From the NCBI GenBank assembly GCA_003215475.1, contig QCKH01000003.1:1-64000 (forward strand): a stretch of DNA of 64,000 nt. The letters are read 5' to 3'. Numbering within the stretch: position 1 is the first letter of the stretch; every line of letters starts with the position of its first letter. The position numbers and the translations under genes are program-made. The notes beneath the pieces were generated by a model. The model did not search any database. It was not told where the DNA came from and saw only the letters and a list, made by a program, of their open reading frames with translations. Of this stretch, positions 8,507 to 18,218 are shown in pieces. The DNA comes from Prochlorococcus sp. AG-409-L21. GTDB taxonomy: Bacteria > Cyanobacteriota > Cyanobacteriia > PCC-6307 > Cyanobiaceae.

Positions 8507-9778
8507 TTGCAAAAGCTTCCATTTAAACTATTGCCGGCTTTTGCATGTATTGCAATATTTTTGCCTGTTACAAGTTTAGCGGCTGAAGCACCAAGGTTAA
8601 GAGTGTTAGTTCTTGACTCTAAAGATCTTTATTTTAAAGCTGATAGACAACGTACTCTTATTTTAAAGGGGATTTTTTTAGGTAAAAGAAATATTAAATC
8701 CCTTAAAGTTAAAGTCGATAGAGGTCAAATTAAGTATTCTTTAAATGGTGATTTATCTAAATGGTTTGATCTAGATAGAAATAAACAGATTAGAATTAGG
8801 ACTAGAGACCCTAGAGGTATTTGGCTAGGCAAACGTAGATATGGAGGTGAATTAAGACTTTTAAATAAAGGGAATAGCATCTGGGTTATTAATTATCTAA
8901 ATATAGAGAAATATTTAAAAAGTGTTGTTGGAAGCGAGATGCCAAAAGATTGGCCTCTTGAAGCTTTAAAGGCCCAGGCAGTAGCATCTAGAACATATGC
9001 TTTAAATCAATCACAGAAAAAGAAGAAAAAAGAGTTTGATGTTAATTCTAGTGTTTCTAGTCAGGTTTATTTAGGGATTGAAGCTGAAACTAATTCAACA
9101 CATAAGGCTGTTGACTCTACAAGATCATTAGTATTAGTTCATAAAGGAAGTTTAATTGATGCTGTATTTCACACTTGCTCAGGTGGCATAACTGAAGCAA
9201 GCATTGCTGTATGGGGTAAACATAAGCCTTACTTAGTTAGTACACCTGATTATTACCCAAATATCTCTTCTTGTAAGTGGGAAAAGAAATTTGAACAGAA
9301 GCAACTGCAAGACATATTCTCTAAGATAGGTGGATTTAATGCAATTCGAATAACTAAACAAACTCAGACTGGAAGGATTGCTAGTGCAAAGATTTATGGC
9401 TCTAAAGGTATAGAGAAACTATCTGGTAAAGAACTTCGTTCTAGATTAAATTTGAAAAGCACATTAGCCAAATTTGAAATTCTTTCTTCCTACAATAATA
9501 ATGAAAAAATAAACTTTTTCTTGGATTCATTTAGTTTGCCAAGTATAGAGGAAACATCTCAATCAAATAATTTAAACTATGGATTAACTAATGATTTGGT
9601 TTCTCAGATATCTTTACCACCTCTCCCAAATAAAAAATCTTTAGTAGTTAGAGGTTATGGGTCTGGCCATGCAGTAGGTATGAGTCAATGGGGTGCTAAG
9701 GATATGGCTGAAAAAGGAATGGGCTTTAAAAAAATTCTTCGATATTTTTATAAGGGAGTAAAGATTACTAGTTTCTAA
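8507..9778 (+). CDS. SpoIID/LytB-domain protein, exported
   Basis: 423 residues from TTG 8507. It begins with a signal peptide (LLPAFACIAIFLPVTSLAAEA). The SpoIID core is clear: YLKSVVGSEMPKDWPLEALKAQAVASRTYA near residues 142-170, followed by DAVFHTCSGGITE and the C-terminal GYGSGHAVGMSQWGAKDMAEKG. SpoIID of Bacillus is a lytic transglycosylase acting on denuded glycan; cyanobacterial members probably remodel peptidoglycan, though this one is untested. Single gene, convergent with truB. Confidence 0.88.
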   Translation: MQKLPFKLLPAFACIAIFLPVTSLAAEAPRLRVLVLDSKDLYFKADRQRTLILKGIFLGKRNIKSLKVKVDRGQIKYSLNGDLSKWFDLDRNKQIRIRTRDPRGIWLGKRRYGGELRLLNKGNSIWVINYLNIEKYLKSVVGSEMPKDWPLEALKAQAVASRTYALNQSQKKKKKEFDVNSSVSSQVYLGIEAETNSTHKAVDSTRSLVLVHKGSLIDAVFHTCSGGITEASIAVWGKHKPYLVSTPDYYPNISSCKWEKKFEQKQLQDIFSKIGGFNAIRITKQTQTGRIASAKIYGSKGIEKLSGKELRSRLNLKSTLAKFEILSSYNNNEKINFFLDSFSLPSIEETSQSNNLNYGLTNDLVSQISLPPLPNKKSLVVRGYGSGHAVGMSQWGAKDMAEKGMGFKKILRYFYKGVKITSF

Positions 9779-9804
9779 AGATTAAATTATTTTCCCCTGG
9801 TGAA

Positions 9805-10743
9805 CTAACTTATAGCATTAAAAACAATCTTTGGTTGAATAATTAAAAGTTCTTGGTTGAACTTTGCAAGTCCAACTAGCTTATCTTCGTTATTAAGAAT
9901 TAGAACTGAGTCTTCCTTAGGAATGACCCCTTCTTTTGGAGGATCTAACGAATAATTAAATCTATCTCTTGCAATCCTTATTGTTTTCCCATTGCGCCAA
10001 GATGAACTCTCTTCATCTGTTAGTTTCATATTTGGCAGGTGATTGAGTATTCGAAGTGGATTGATCAGATTTGGTTTTATATATTTGCCATATGTATTTA
10101 TATATGGAAGAGATATTGCATCGTTGATATGAAAGCCTGAAGATTCTGTTCGATGTAGTTTTGCTAGAGCAGCACCACAGCATAGTTTTTCACCAATGTC
10201 TCTAGCAAGAGATCGGATATATGTCCCAGGGGAACAATGAACTTTTATATTGATAGTTCCATTGCCATTATCCCAATTTAAAATTTGTAGCTTATGAATA
10301 GTAATTCGTTTAGGAGGTAAATCGAAGGTTTCACCTTTTCGAGCCTTTCTGTGAGCTCTTTCTCCTGCAATATGAACATTTGAAAAAATTGGGGGACTTT
10401 GTTCAATTACTCCTTCAAAAGTATTTAAACAATTTTCAAGAGAATCTATATTTAATTTTGGCCAACTACCTTTGGAGATTATTTCGCCTTCAAGATCATT
10501 AGTATTTGTTCTTATACCAAGCTGGATTATTCCTACATATGTCTTTGATGCTTTAAGGAATGGAAGGAGCCGAGTCGCTTTCCCAATTGCTATTGGGAGA
10601 ACACCTGTGACCCCAGGATCAAGAGTGCCTCCATGGCCAACGCGTCTTGTTTTGTATATTTTTCTAATTCTGCTTACACAATCATGGGAGGTTAGCCCTA
10701 ATGGCTTGTTTATGGCTAAGAATCCCAAAGTGTTATTGCACAC
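9805..10743 (-). CDS. truB: tRNA pseudouridine-55 synthase
   Basis: 312 residues. Makes pseudouridine 55 in the T-loop of tRNAs. GFLAINKPLGLTSHDCVSRI is the standard N-terminus, and VGHGGTLDPGVTGVLPIAIG contains the catalytic Asp. The SPGTYIRSLARDIGEKL stretch is the second conserved motif. GTG at 10743 is the apparent start. Convergent with the SpoIID-like gene, divergent from the methyltransferase at 10841. Confidence 0.96.
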   Translation of the reverse strand: MCNNTLGFLAINKPLGLTSHDCVSRIRKIYKTRRVGHGGTLDPGVTGVLPIAIGKATRLLPFLKASKTYVGIIQLGIRTNTNDLEGEIISKGSWPKLNIDSLENCLNTFEGVIEQSPPIFSNVHIAGERAHRKARKGETFDLPPKRITIHKLQILNWDNGNGTINIKVHCSPGTYIRSLARDIGEKLCCGAALAKLHRTESSGFHINDAISLPYINTYGKYIKPNLINPLRILNHLPNMKLTDEESSSWRNGKTIRIARDRFNYSLDPPKEGVIPKEDSVLILNNEDKLVGLAKFNQELLIIQPKIVFNAIS

Positions 10744-10840
10744 AGAAACCTTCTCTGTTTATAGCTTTTTTATTATTTCTAAATTTAGTTCAAGAAAAAG
10801 ATTTAAGTTGTTCTTTTAAAAATACTCAAGGATAAAAACT

Positions 10841-11578
10841 ATGTGTCAATTAGGCGTAGAGGATTTCCTTGAAACAGGATTTGATCTTAAGAAGCATTTA
10901 GCTAAATATCTTCAAATCACTCAACAAGATCTTGAAGTTCATCTTAAAAGTGGATTGACAGATATGACGGCATTGCACCCAGGCTCTTTTAGTCCAGAAT
11001 CAGTCAAGACCTTTTATGAGGACGAAGTCGGAGACAAGCATCTTTTTGATTTAGCATCTTGGCATTTAGGTAGTTGTGAATATATAGCTGATACCATTCG
11101 ACTCCTCAAGAAGTTTGCTTTTGGAAAGGTGATTGATTTTGGGGGCGGTATAGGAACTCACTCGATTGCTGCTGCGAATTTAAAAGAGGTTGAACATGTT
11201 TATTTTGTTGATCTAAACCCAGAAAATAGAGCCTTTGTAGAATATAGATCTATTGAATTAGGTATTAGCGAATCAATTTCAGTTCATAGAGACTTGGAAA
11301 GTTTAGGTGAAATTCAATTTGACACAATTATTTGTTTTGATGTTTTAGAACATATGCCAAACCCCTCGGCCCAACTTTTAAATTTTAAAAAAAGATTATC
11401 AGTTAATTCGACTGCTTTACTTAATTGGTATTTCTATAAGGGCGATAATGGGGAATACCCATTTCATTTTGATGATAAAGAAATGATTGAAAAGTTTTTT
11501 TTAACTCTTCAAGAAAACTTTATTGAAATCTTTCATCCATTCTTAATTACCGCTCGTGCTTATCGGCCAAAGCGATAA
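10841..11578 (+). CDS. SAM-dependent methyltransferase, substrate unknown
   Basis: 245 residues. The SAM-binding motif VIDFGGGIGTHSIAAANL (about residues 98-115), the acidic strand end HVYFVDLNPENRAF, and the later FDTIICFDVLEHMPNP are those of class I Methyltransf_11/25 enzymes. The first 90 residues form a helical N-terminal region (DLKKHLAKYLQITQQDLEVHL) with no recognised domain. The substrate cannot be read from the sequence. It is a single plus-strand gene placed between minus-strand truB and rpmA, so it has its own promoter. Confidence 0.85.
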   Translation: MCQLGVEDFLETGFDLKKHLAKYLQITQQDLEVHLKSGLTDMTALHPGSFSPESVKTFYEDEVGDKHLFDLASWHLGSCEYIADTIRLLKKFAFGKVIDFGGGIGTHSIAAANLKEVEHVYFVDLNPENRAFVEYRSIELGISESISVHRDLESLGEIQFDTIICFDVLEHMPNPSAQLLNFKKRLSVNSTALLNWYFYKGDNGEYPFHFDDKEMIEKFFLTLQENFIEIFHPFLITARAYRPKR

Positions 11579-11597
11579 AAAGTTAAAACGGAAGTCC

Positions 11598-11864
11598 TTA
11601 ATTTGAACAGGCTACATTAATTCTTTTGCGGGTTTTTAAATTACGCTTAATGGTCTCAAAAGTAACTATGCCACTAGTAAGAGCAAATAAAGTATCATCT
11701 TTGCCTTTGCCTACATTTATGCCAGGCAAGATAGATGTACCTCGTTGCCTTATAAGAATTGACCCTGCATTAACCTTTTCGCCACCATAAGCTTTTACTC
11801 CTAGACGTTTTGAGTTGGAATCTCTGCCGTTTCTAGTTGAGCCAGTTCCTTTTTTATGTGCCAT
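11598..11864 (-). CDS. rpmA: 50S ribosomal protein L27
   Basis: 88 residues. [24 protein letters not shown] is the standard L27 start, without a cleavable Firmicutes-type N-extension, and [10 protein letters not shown] is the conserved core. L27 reaches the peptidyl transferase centre. It lies 38 bases downstream of rplU on the same strand, the usual L21-L27 operon. Confidence 0.98.
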   Translation of the reverse strand: MAHKKGTGSTRNGRDSNSKRLGVKAYGGEKVNAGSILIRQRGTSILPGINVGKGKDDTLFALTSGIVTFETIKRNLKTRKRINVACSN

Positions 11865-11902
11865 TTAAAAATTAGATGAGATAGAGGATTTTAAAAGACT
11901 CT

Positions 11903-12499
11903 TTAATCAGATGTCTTTTGTATTTTACTATCTTTCTTCTTCGAAGATGTTGTTTGTGTTTTTTTAACTTCTTTTACAGCTTCTTTTACCTCTTTGACTG
12001 CCTTCTTCACCTCATTTACTGCTTTTTTCGCCTTAGTTGTACTTTTAACTGGATTTGATGTCTTGGTGGACTTAGTATCTTTTATAGTTTTATCAGCCTT
12101 TATAGGCTTTTCATCCTGAATAACCTTCTTTGACTTGGCTCCATTAGATATTGATGTGACCATTACTCTTGTCAGTTCTTGTCTGTGACCATTCTTTGTG
12201 CGTGTTTTCTTTTTAGGTCGCATTTTATAGACAATTATCTTTGGACCCCTTTTGTGAGCCATGATTTTTAGCTCGACTCTTGCACCCTTCACATATGGTT
12301 TCCCTACGGATAGTCCTTTTTCATCATTAATTAGAAGTACTTTATCGAGAGTAATTTTTTCATCTACATTCCCCTTTATTCGATCCAAATCATAGTATCT
12401 ATTAGCTTCTAACCAGAACTGAGAACCAGAAGTTTCAACGATGGCATAGTTTTTAATTGATGAAGAGTTTTTACTCTTTTCTGTTTTATTTGGTGTCAT
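11903..12499 (-). CDS. rplU: 50S ribosomal protein L21 with long Lys-rich C-terminal tail
   Basis: 198 residues from ATG 12499; the frame stays open to TTG 12559. The L21 core is YAIVETSGSQFWLEANRYYD through KKKTRTKNGHRQELTRVMV, about 105 residues. After it comes a tail of about 75 residues rich in Lys, Thr and Val with a near-repeated heptad-like unit (VKKAVNE, VKKAVKE, VKEAVKE, VKK), likely helical or disordered and highly basic. Ordinary L21 is about 100-110 residues, so the tail is unusual. Divergent from kaiB. Confidence 0.95.
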   Translation of the reverse strand: MTPNKTEKSKNSSSIKNYAIVETSGSQFWLEANRYYDLDRIKGNVDEKITLDKVLLINDEKGLSVGKPYVKGARVELKIMAHKRGPKIIVYKMRPKKKTRTKNGHRQELTRVMVTSISNGAKSKKVIQDEKPIKADKTIKDTKSTKTSNPVKSTTKAKKAVNEVKKAVKEVKEAVKEVKKTQTTSSKKKDSKIQKTSD

Positions 12500-12683
12500 G
12501 GCACTTAAGGACATGAGTAGGCTCGGAGTTTGGAGTATATAGGCACCTGAAGTGGCCAAATTACTCTATAATTCCGATTAAGCCTGCATCACAATCGAAG
12601 GGAAGATAACATCCTCACTCTTAAGGGTTTCTTTCGTCAAGATCTATATATGCATTCCATCTTTTTTAAATCGAGTTTGATTA

Positions 12684-13031
12684 ATGAGCCCCCGCAAAAC
12701 ATACATACTCAAGTTATATGTAGCAGGCAACACGCCCAACTCAATGCGAGCTTTGTCCACTTTGAGAGAAATCTTGAAGACAGAATTCAAAGGTGTCTAT
12801 GCTTTAAAAGTTATTGATGTACTGAAAAAACCTCAACTAGCTGAGGAAGATAAAATCCTTGCAACCCCTACTTTAGCTAAAATTCTTCCTCCTCCAGTTA
12901 GAAGAATAATTGGAGATCTGTCTGATCGGGAAAGGGTTCTTATTGGTCTTGACCTGCTTTTTGAAGAATTGTCTGAAGGGGATTTCTTTTCCTCTGTCTC
13001 TAATAGCCCATCAGACAAGTCGAAATCTTAA
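12684..13031 (+). CDS. kaiB: Circadian clock protein KaiB
   Basis: 115 residues. Thioredoxin-like, fold-switching protein that binds KaiC during the dephosphorylation phase. [60 protein letters not shown] are the classic KaiB blocks. A C-terminal extension beyond [10 protein letters not shown], with serines, makes it about 13 residues longer than the Synechococcus elongatus protein. kaiC follows 66 bases later. The upstream space toward rplU, where kaiA sits in many other cyanobacteria, is under 200 bases with no recognisable kaiA. Confidence 0.97.
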   Translation: MSPRKTYILKLYVAGNTPNSMRALSTLREILKTEFKGVYALKVIDVLKKPQLAEEDKILATPTLAKILPPPVRRIIGDLSDRERVLIGLDLLFEELSEGDFFSSVSNSPSDKSKS

Positions 13032-13097
13032 ATATCAATTTAAATCTACGACTTAGTTCAAATTTCTAATTAAGTTTTAATTCTGAACTAAGAATCC

Positions 13098-14651
13098 ATG
13101 CCTCCTTCAAGCAGTTCCACTTCCCCGACCATGCAAGTTCAGAAACTCCCCACTGGTATTGAAGGTTTTGATGACGTTTGCCAAGGAGGTTTGCCCACAT
13201 CTAGAAGCACATTAGTTAGTGGAACCTCTGGAACAGGTAAAACAGTTTTTTCTCTTCAGTATCTGCATTATGGAATTTGTAATTTCGATGAACCAGGTGT
13301 TTTTGTAACTTTTGAAGAGTCCCCTTTAGACATTATTAGAAATGCGGCAAGTTTTGGATGGGATCTTCAGGAACTAATTGATCAGAATAAATTGTTTATT
13401 CTTGATGCCTCTCCTGACCCTGATGGACAGGATGTTGTAGGCACTTTTGATCTCTCTGGATTAATCGAAAGAATAAGCTACGCGATAAATAAATACAAGG
13501 CAAAAAGAGTTGCTATTGATTCAATGACAGCAGTCTTTCAACAATATGATGCTGTTTATGTTGTTAGACGAGAAATATTTCGTCTTATAGCAAGATTAAA
13601 AGAAATAGGCGTGACTACAGTAATGACAACTGAGAGAATGGAAGAGTATGGACCTATAGCAAGATATGGAGTAGAAGAATTTGTTTCAGATAATGTGGTG
13701 ATTTTGAGGAATGTACTTGAGTCAGAAAAAAGAAGAAGAACAGTTGAAGTTTTGAAATTACGAGGCACTACTCATATGAAAGGTGAGTTTCCTTTTACTA
13801 TGGGATCCCAGGGGATAAGCGTTTTCCCATTGGGTGCAATGCGTTTAACTCAGCGTTCTTCAAATACTCGAATAAGTTCGGGTGTTCCTGATTTAGATGA
13901 AATGTGTGGCGGTGGTTATTTTCAAGATTCAATCATTCTTGCAACAGGTGCTACTGGTACAGGCAAGACTATGCTTGTCTCCAAATTTATAGAAGATGCA
14001 TACTCAAATAAAGAGAGAGCTATTCTCTTCGCATATGAAGAATCAAGAGCTCAGCTTCTCAGGAATGCTACAAGTTGGGGAATTGATTTTGAAAAGATGG
14101 AAAGTGATGGTCTTTTAAAGATTATTTGTGCTTATCCAGAATCAACAGGACTTGAAGACCATCTGCAAATAATTAAGACTGAAATCTCTGAATTTAAACC
14201 ATCAAGAATGGCAATTGACTCTCTTTCTGCCTTGGCACGAGGAGTAAGTTTAAATGCATTTAGACAGTTTGTTATTGGAGTTACAGGTTATGCAAAGCAA
14301 GAAGAAATTGCTGGTTTCTTTACTAATACGGCTGAAGAATTTATGGGTAGCCATTCAATTACGGACTCTCATATCTCAACAATTACTGATACCATCTTAT
14401 TGCTTCAATATGTAGAAATTCGAGGTGAAATGGCTCGGGCTGTAAACGTGTTCAAGATGAGGGGGTCCTGGCATGATAAAAGAATTAGAGAGTTTATTAT
14501 TACTAGTGAGGGACCTGAAATAAAGGATTCATTTACTAATTTTGAACAGATATTTAGTGGAGCTCCACATCGAATAAATAGTGAGGAAGCACTTCCAGGG
14601 GTTTTTAAATCTGTTGACAGAAAAGGGAGGAAGGGGAGTAATGCTAAATAA
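13098..14651 (+). CDS. kaiC: Circadian clock ATPase/autokinase KaiC
   Basis: 517 residues, duplicated RecA-type ATPase. The CI Walker A is GTSGTGKT at residues 42-49 and the CII Walker A is GATGTGKT. The phosphorylation segment DSHISTITDTI with the adjacent Ser and Thr is intact, as are VEIRGEMARAVNVFKMRGSW and the catalytic Glu pairs. The C-terminal tail after FSGAPHRI differs from the KaiA-binding A-loop of S. elongatus, as expected where KaiA is absent. It is convergent with nblS, nine bases apart. Confidence 0.98.
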   Translation: MPPSSSSTSPTMQVQKLPTGIEGFDDVCQGGLPTSRSTLVSGTSGTGKTVFSLQYLHYGICNFDEPGVFVTFEESPLDIIRNAASFGWDLQELIDQNKLFILDASPDPDGQDVVGTFDLSGLIERISYAINKYKAKRVAIDSMTAVFQQYDAVYVVRREIFRLIARLKEIGVTTVMTTERMEEYGPIARYGVEEFVSDNVVILRNVLESEKRRRTVEVLKLRGTTHMKGEFPFTMGSQGISVFPLGAMRLTQRSSNTRISSGVPDLDEMCGGGYFQDSIILATGATGTGKTMLVSKFIEDAYSNKERAILFAYEESRAQLLRNATSWGIDFEKMESDGLLKIICAYPESTGLEDHLQIIKTEISEFKPSRMAIDSLSALARGVSLNAFRQFVIGVTGYAKQEEIAGFFTNTAEEFMGSHSITDSHISTITDTILLLQYVEIRGEMARAVNVFKMRGSWHDKRIREFIITSEGPEIKDSFTNFEQIFSGAPHRINSEEALPGVFKSVDRKGRKGSNAK

Positions 14652-14660
14652 TCAAATCTT

Positions 14661-16733
14661 TTAGCTTAACTCTTTTTCAAGTTCTTGATTCCATTTAATT
14701 TGAAGCCTTTCAGACTCAATGAATAATTCATCTGTATCATTTTGAGCTAGAGGCAAATCAAACCAGAATGTTGTGCCTACTCCAGGTAGGCTTCTCATCC
14801 TGATCTGGCTTCCATGCCTTTCGATTATTTCTCTAACAATTGACAGACCAAGTCCTGTCCCTACTTCTGTATGGACATCATTTTCAACTCTAAAAAATCT
14901 TTCAAAAATTCTTTCTTGGCCTTCTTGAGAAATACCGCAACCTGTGTCTCCAATCTCAATCCTTATCCTTGGAAGTGGAGAAATAATATTGCATGTTGGA
15001 GCATCATTATTAATATTTTGCTCAGAAGTCGCAATGCATATATCTGGCCATGTATAAGAGCGTAATAGGATTCTGCCTCCAGGTTGGCTAAACTTCAGAG
15101 CATTCCCTAATAGATTGTCTAAAACTTGTAAGATTAAATCCCAATTCCCTAGAACTAGGTGCATATTTTCTTCTATTTCTTGAATAATTTGGACATTTTT
15201 TTCTTCAGCATTTAATTTATAATTTCTCACGGTTTGTTCAATTGCAGGAGCTATATTTATCTCCTCAAAATTTACTTTTTTTGTTGTTTCTAATTTAGAT
15301 AAATCTAAGATATCATTCACTAATCTTGTAAGTCTATCTGTTTCAGAATTTGCTACTCCTAGAAATTCAATTTTTTCTTCCTTGGAAAGCTTGTCATCAA
15401 GATCATGGAGTGTTTCTACATAACTTTTTATATTAAATAGTGGTGTTCTAAGTTCATGTGATACATTGCTTATGAATTTTCTCTGGGCAGCATTTAATTC
15501 AACTTCCCTTGTTAGATCTTGAATAGTTATAGCAATTCCTTTTAAGATAGATCGATTAGTATCTCTTACTGATTGTAAAACAATTCGTAGTGTTCTTGAT
15601 GGCTCTTGAGTGTTACATCGTATTTCGGAGTTATCAGATGTGCTCTTTAAGATTGAAATTACATCAGGATGTAGATCATTTGCAATTAACTCAGGCAATT
15701 CATCTAAGAGCTCTTGTCCCTCAAGTTTCCTGCCGTCCCAACGAAACAATCTTCTTGCAGTTGGGTTTGCTAAGACAATTTTACCTTTTTCATCAAGTAA
15801 GATTGCTCCATCTGCCATTGTAGCAATTAAAGATTGTTGCTTAACTTGAGCTGCTTGAAGTTCCTCTATATTTGCAGCATCATAATCCTCAAGTTGAGAA
15901 GCCATTTTATTGAAGCCATTAAGTAATTCCCCAAGTTCTCCATTCATAGGAATAGTTATTCTAGATTTAAAATTACCTTTGGCTATTTCCCTTACCCCTT
16001 TAACAAGTTCTCTAATAGGACGAGTAATAGTTAAAGCATTAAATACAGAACCAATAATTACTAATATCCAAATTGAAATGAAAACAGCTATTGTTACTTC
16101 CCTTGTTAATGCTGCACTGGCAAGGGCTTTCTTGTTAGGGGTTACTCCTAAAGCAAGATTTCCAACATAATTGCCTTTATAGAGTAAGGCAACAAACACA
16201 TCTGTAACTTGCCCTTGAGGAGTTAAGTGTTGTCTTACTAATGGAAATTGAGGTCGTCTTTTTAGCTCTTGGGGAAGTTGGAGCTTTTTCGTTAGTTGAA
16301 AGTCACTTTGTGAATCATTTGGACTAGCACTTATGGGAATACCTAGTTTGACGATCCCTTCAGGATCTGTGAAAAATATATACCGTATATTTCTACTAGA
16401 TCTCCAGAATTTTTCTGCAACATTAAAAAGCTCTCTGTCTTGATCTTTTGCTACCAACTCAGTGACATTTCCTGAAAGAAGCAGTCCAAGATCTGTCGCA
16501 TATCTAGTATCATTCATTCCTGCATCTCTTTGAATGCTGCTTAGTGCAAAAAAAGTAATTCCTGTCATTAATATGCTGACTACTAATGTCGCAATAGCTA
16601 AAAGTTTTGCCCTTAGACTAAATTCATCCCACCACCTAGAAACAAAATTAGTAGATTGAGACTTATCAGAAATTTTCTCGTGAATTGTTGGAAGATTAAT
16701 ATCTTCTATTTTTGTTAGATCTTCTGTGGGCAT
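14661..16733 (-). CDS. nblS: Sensor histidine kinase NblS (Hik33/DspA family)
   Basis: 690 residues. Membrane-bound two-component kinase controlling high-light and nutrient-stress genes, including hli genes and phycobilisome degradation in relatives. Order: transmembrane helix near 40-65, extracytoplasmic sensor region, second helix near 210-235, HAMP (ITRPIRELVKGVREIAKGNF), PAS domain (MADGAILLDEKGKIVLANPTARRLF), HisKA with FISNVSHELRTPLFNIK (phospho-His near 427), and HATPase_c with NLLGNALKF and GTGLGLSIVREI. The sensor region is short. The cognate regulator RpaB is not in the window; the target link to hli at 39650 is inference. Confidence 0.94.
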   Translation of the reverse strand: MPTEDLTKIEDINLPTIHEKISDKSQSTNFVSRWWDEFSLRAKLLAIATLVVSILMTGITFFALSSIQRDAGMNDTRYATDLGLLLSGNVTELVAKDQDRELFNVAEKFWRSSRNIRYIFFTDPEGIVKLGIPISASPNDSQSDFQLTKKLQLPQELKRRPQFPLVRQHLTPQGQVTDVFVALLYKGNYVGNLALGVTPNKKALASAALTREVTIAVFISIWILVIIGSVFNALTITRPIRELVKGVREIAKGNFKSRITIPMNGELGELLNGFNKMASQLEDYDAANIEELQAAQVKQQSLIATMADGAILLDEKGKIVLANPTARRLFRWDGRKLEGQELLDELPELIANDLHPDVISILKSTSDNSEIRCNTQEPSRTLRIVLQSVRDTNRSILKGIAITIQDLTREVELNAAQRKFISNVSHELRTPLFNIKSYVETLHDLDDKLSKEEKIEFLGVANSETDRLTRLVNDILDLSKLETTKKVNFEEINIAPAIEQTVRNYKLNAEEKNVQIIQEIEENMHLVLGNWDLILQVLDNLLGNALKFSQPGGRILLRSYTWPDICIATSEQNINNDAPTCNIISPLPRIRIEIGDTGCGISQEGQERIFERFFRVENDVHTEVGTGLGLSIVREIIERHGSQIRMRSLPGVGTTFWFDLPLAQNDTDELFIESERLQIKWNQELEKELS

Positions 16734-16746
16734 AAATTTTTGAATA

Positions 16747-18066
16747 TTAATTTCTTACTTGGTAGCCAATATCATTACGATAATATATTCCATTAAAATT
16801 AATTCCTTTTAGTGTCTCATAAACCAGTTTAAAAGCATCTTTATAGTTATCCCCTTGAGCAACAACTGATAGTACTCTCCCTCCCGATGTTACTAGGTTT
16901 CCTTCACTATTAAGTTTGGTTCCAGAATGGAACAATTGAATTGGTAAATCCTTTTTTTTGTTTTGGGTTATAGAGATTACATCTCCCTTCTTTGGATTTT
17001 CTGGATATCCAGAGGTTGAGGCAACAACACAGGCACTTATTGATTGACTGATCTTAAGCTGCGGAGCTTTCTCTAGAGCTCCTAAAGCAGCTGCTTGAAT
17101 GACTTGTGCTAGTTCAGCTCCCATTAAAGGCATAAGTGCTTGACATTCGGGATCGCCAAAACGACAATTATATTCAATTACTTTAGGACCTTGCTTAGTC
17201 AGCATTAAGCCTGCATATATAACTCCTCTGTAGTTGATATTCTTTTTTTTGAGAATTTCTAAAGTTGGAAGGAGTATTGTTTTTTTGATTTGCTGAAGTT
17301 TTTCTGCATCAACAATTTTTGCTGGTGCATATGCTCCCATCCCTCCAGTATTTGGTCCTTTGTCTCCGTCTAAAAGTCTTTTGTGGTCTTGTGCTGTAGG
17401 AAGAATTATTAGATTCTCTCCATCACTGATTGCGAAAATAGATACTTCTGGTCCTTGAAGACACTCCTCAAGGATGATTTTTTCTCCTGCTTTTCCAAAT
17501 TTCCCTGAGAAGACTTCGTTGATAGATGCTTGAGTATCTTCTATCGAATTGCATACTGATACTCCTTTGCCAGAGGCAAGACCATCAGCTTTTACAACAA
17601 GTGGCGTGCCTATTTTTTTTAGCAATTCTGATGCTTCTTCTTTGCTATTGGCTAACCAATATTTAGCTGTAGGGATACTTGCTTCATACATTAATTCTTT
17701 TGCCCAGTTTTTACTAGCTTCTAATTGAGCTCCATTTTTTCCAGGTCCAAATACTGCTAATCCATCCTCTCTTAATTGATCTGCCAAGCCTAATGAAAGT
17801 GGTTTTTCTCCTCCGATTACTACTAAGTCGACATTTAATGATTGGCATGCTTGCTTTATTCCCTTACTATCCGATTCTTCTATATCCAAGCATTTACAAG
17901 AGTTATTAGATTCTGTTCCAGCATTGCCAGGTGCAACAAAAACTTTTTCAATTTTTTCAAATTTTGCAATTGCCCAAGCCAATGCGTTCTCTCTTCCACC
18001 ACCTCCAACTATGAGTACCTTTCTTAAAGGCGGTAGATTTTTTATACTAGTCATGTCTTGTTTCAT
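16747..18066 (-). CDS. purD: Phosphoribosylamine--glycine ligase
   Basis: About 439 residues from ATG 18066; the frame stays open to TTG 18078 and another ATG lies at 18054. GAR synthetase, second step of purine synthesis, ATP-grasp fold. KVLIVGGGGRENALAWA is the N-terminal signature, TPLVVKADGLASGKGVSVC the ATP-grasp strand, GPNTGGMGAYAPA the substrate loop and VIEYNCRFGDPECQ the metal-binding segment. Lies 13 bases upstream of nblS on the same strand. Divergent from purC, another purine gene, across about 150 bases. Confidence 0.97.
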   Translation of the reverse strand: MKQDMTSIKNLPPLRKVLIVGGGGRENALAWAIAKFEKIEKVFVAPGNAGTESNNSCKCLDIEESDSKGIKQACQSLNVDLVVIGGEKPLSLGLADQLREDGLAVFGPGKNGAQLEASKNWAKELMYEASIPTAKYWLANSKEEASELLKKIGTPLVVKADGLASGKGVSVCNSIEDTQASINEVFSGKFGKAGEKIILEECLQGPEVSIFAISDGENLIILPTAQDHKRLLDGDKGPNTGGMGAYAPAKIVDAEKLQQIKKTILLPTLEILKKKNINYRGVIYAGLMLTKQGPKVIEYNCRFGDPECQALMPLMGAELAQVIQAAALGALEKAPQLKISQSISACVVASTSGYPENPKKGDVISITQNKKKDLPIQLFHSGTKLNSEGNLVTSGGRVLSVVAQGDNYKDAFKLVYETLKGINFNGIYYRNDIGYQVRN

Positions 18067-18218
18067 AATGCGGTGCAAATGGCTTGTTAAGTTTTAGCTT
18101 TTAATTTGATTAGTTCATGATATATATTGCCTATTCAAAAATTACTTGGTTTCCTGAGCAAGCTTGTTTTTTTACTATATAACCAAGTAGTTTTTAATTG
18201 AGGTGAAAAGAGATTTTA

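Noticed and set aside
12500..12683. Remnant of kaiA between rplU and kaiB
   Set aside because: Short spacer; no frame shows recognisable KaiA residues.
15590..16170. Plus-strand open frames opposite nblS
   Set aside because: Shadows of a well-supported kinase gene; no ribosome-binding site or family resemblance.
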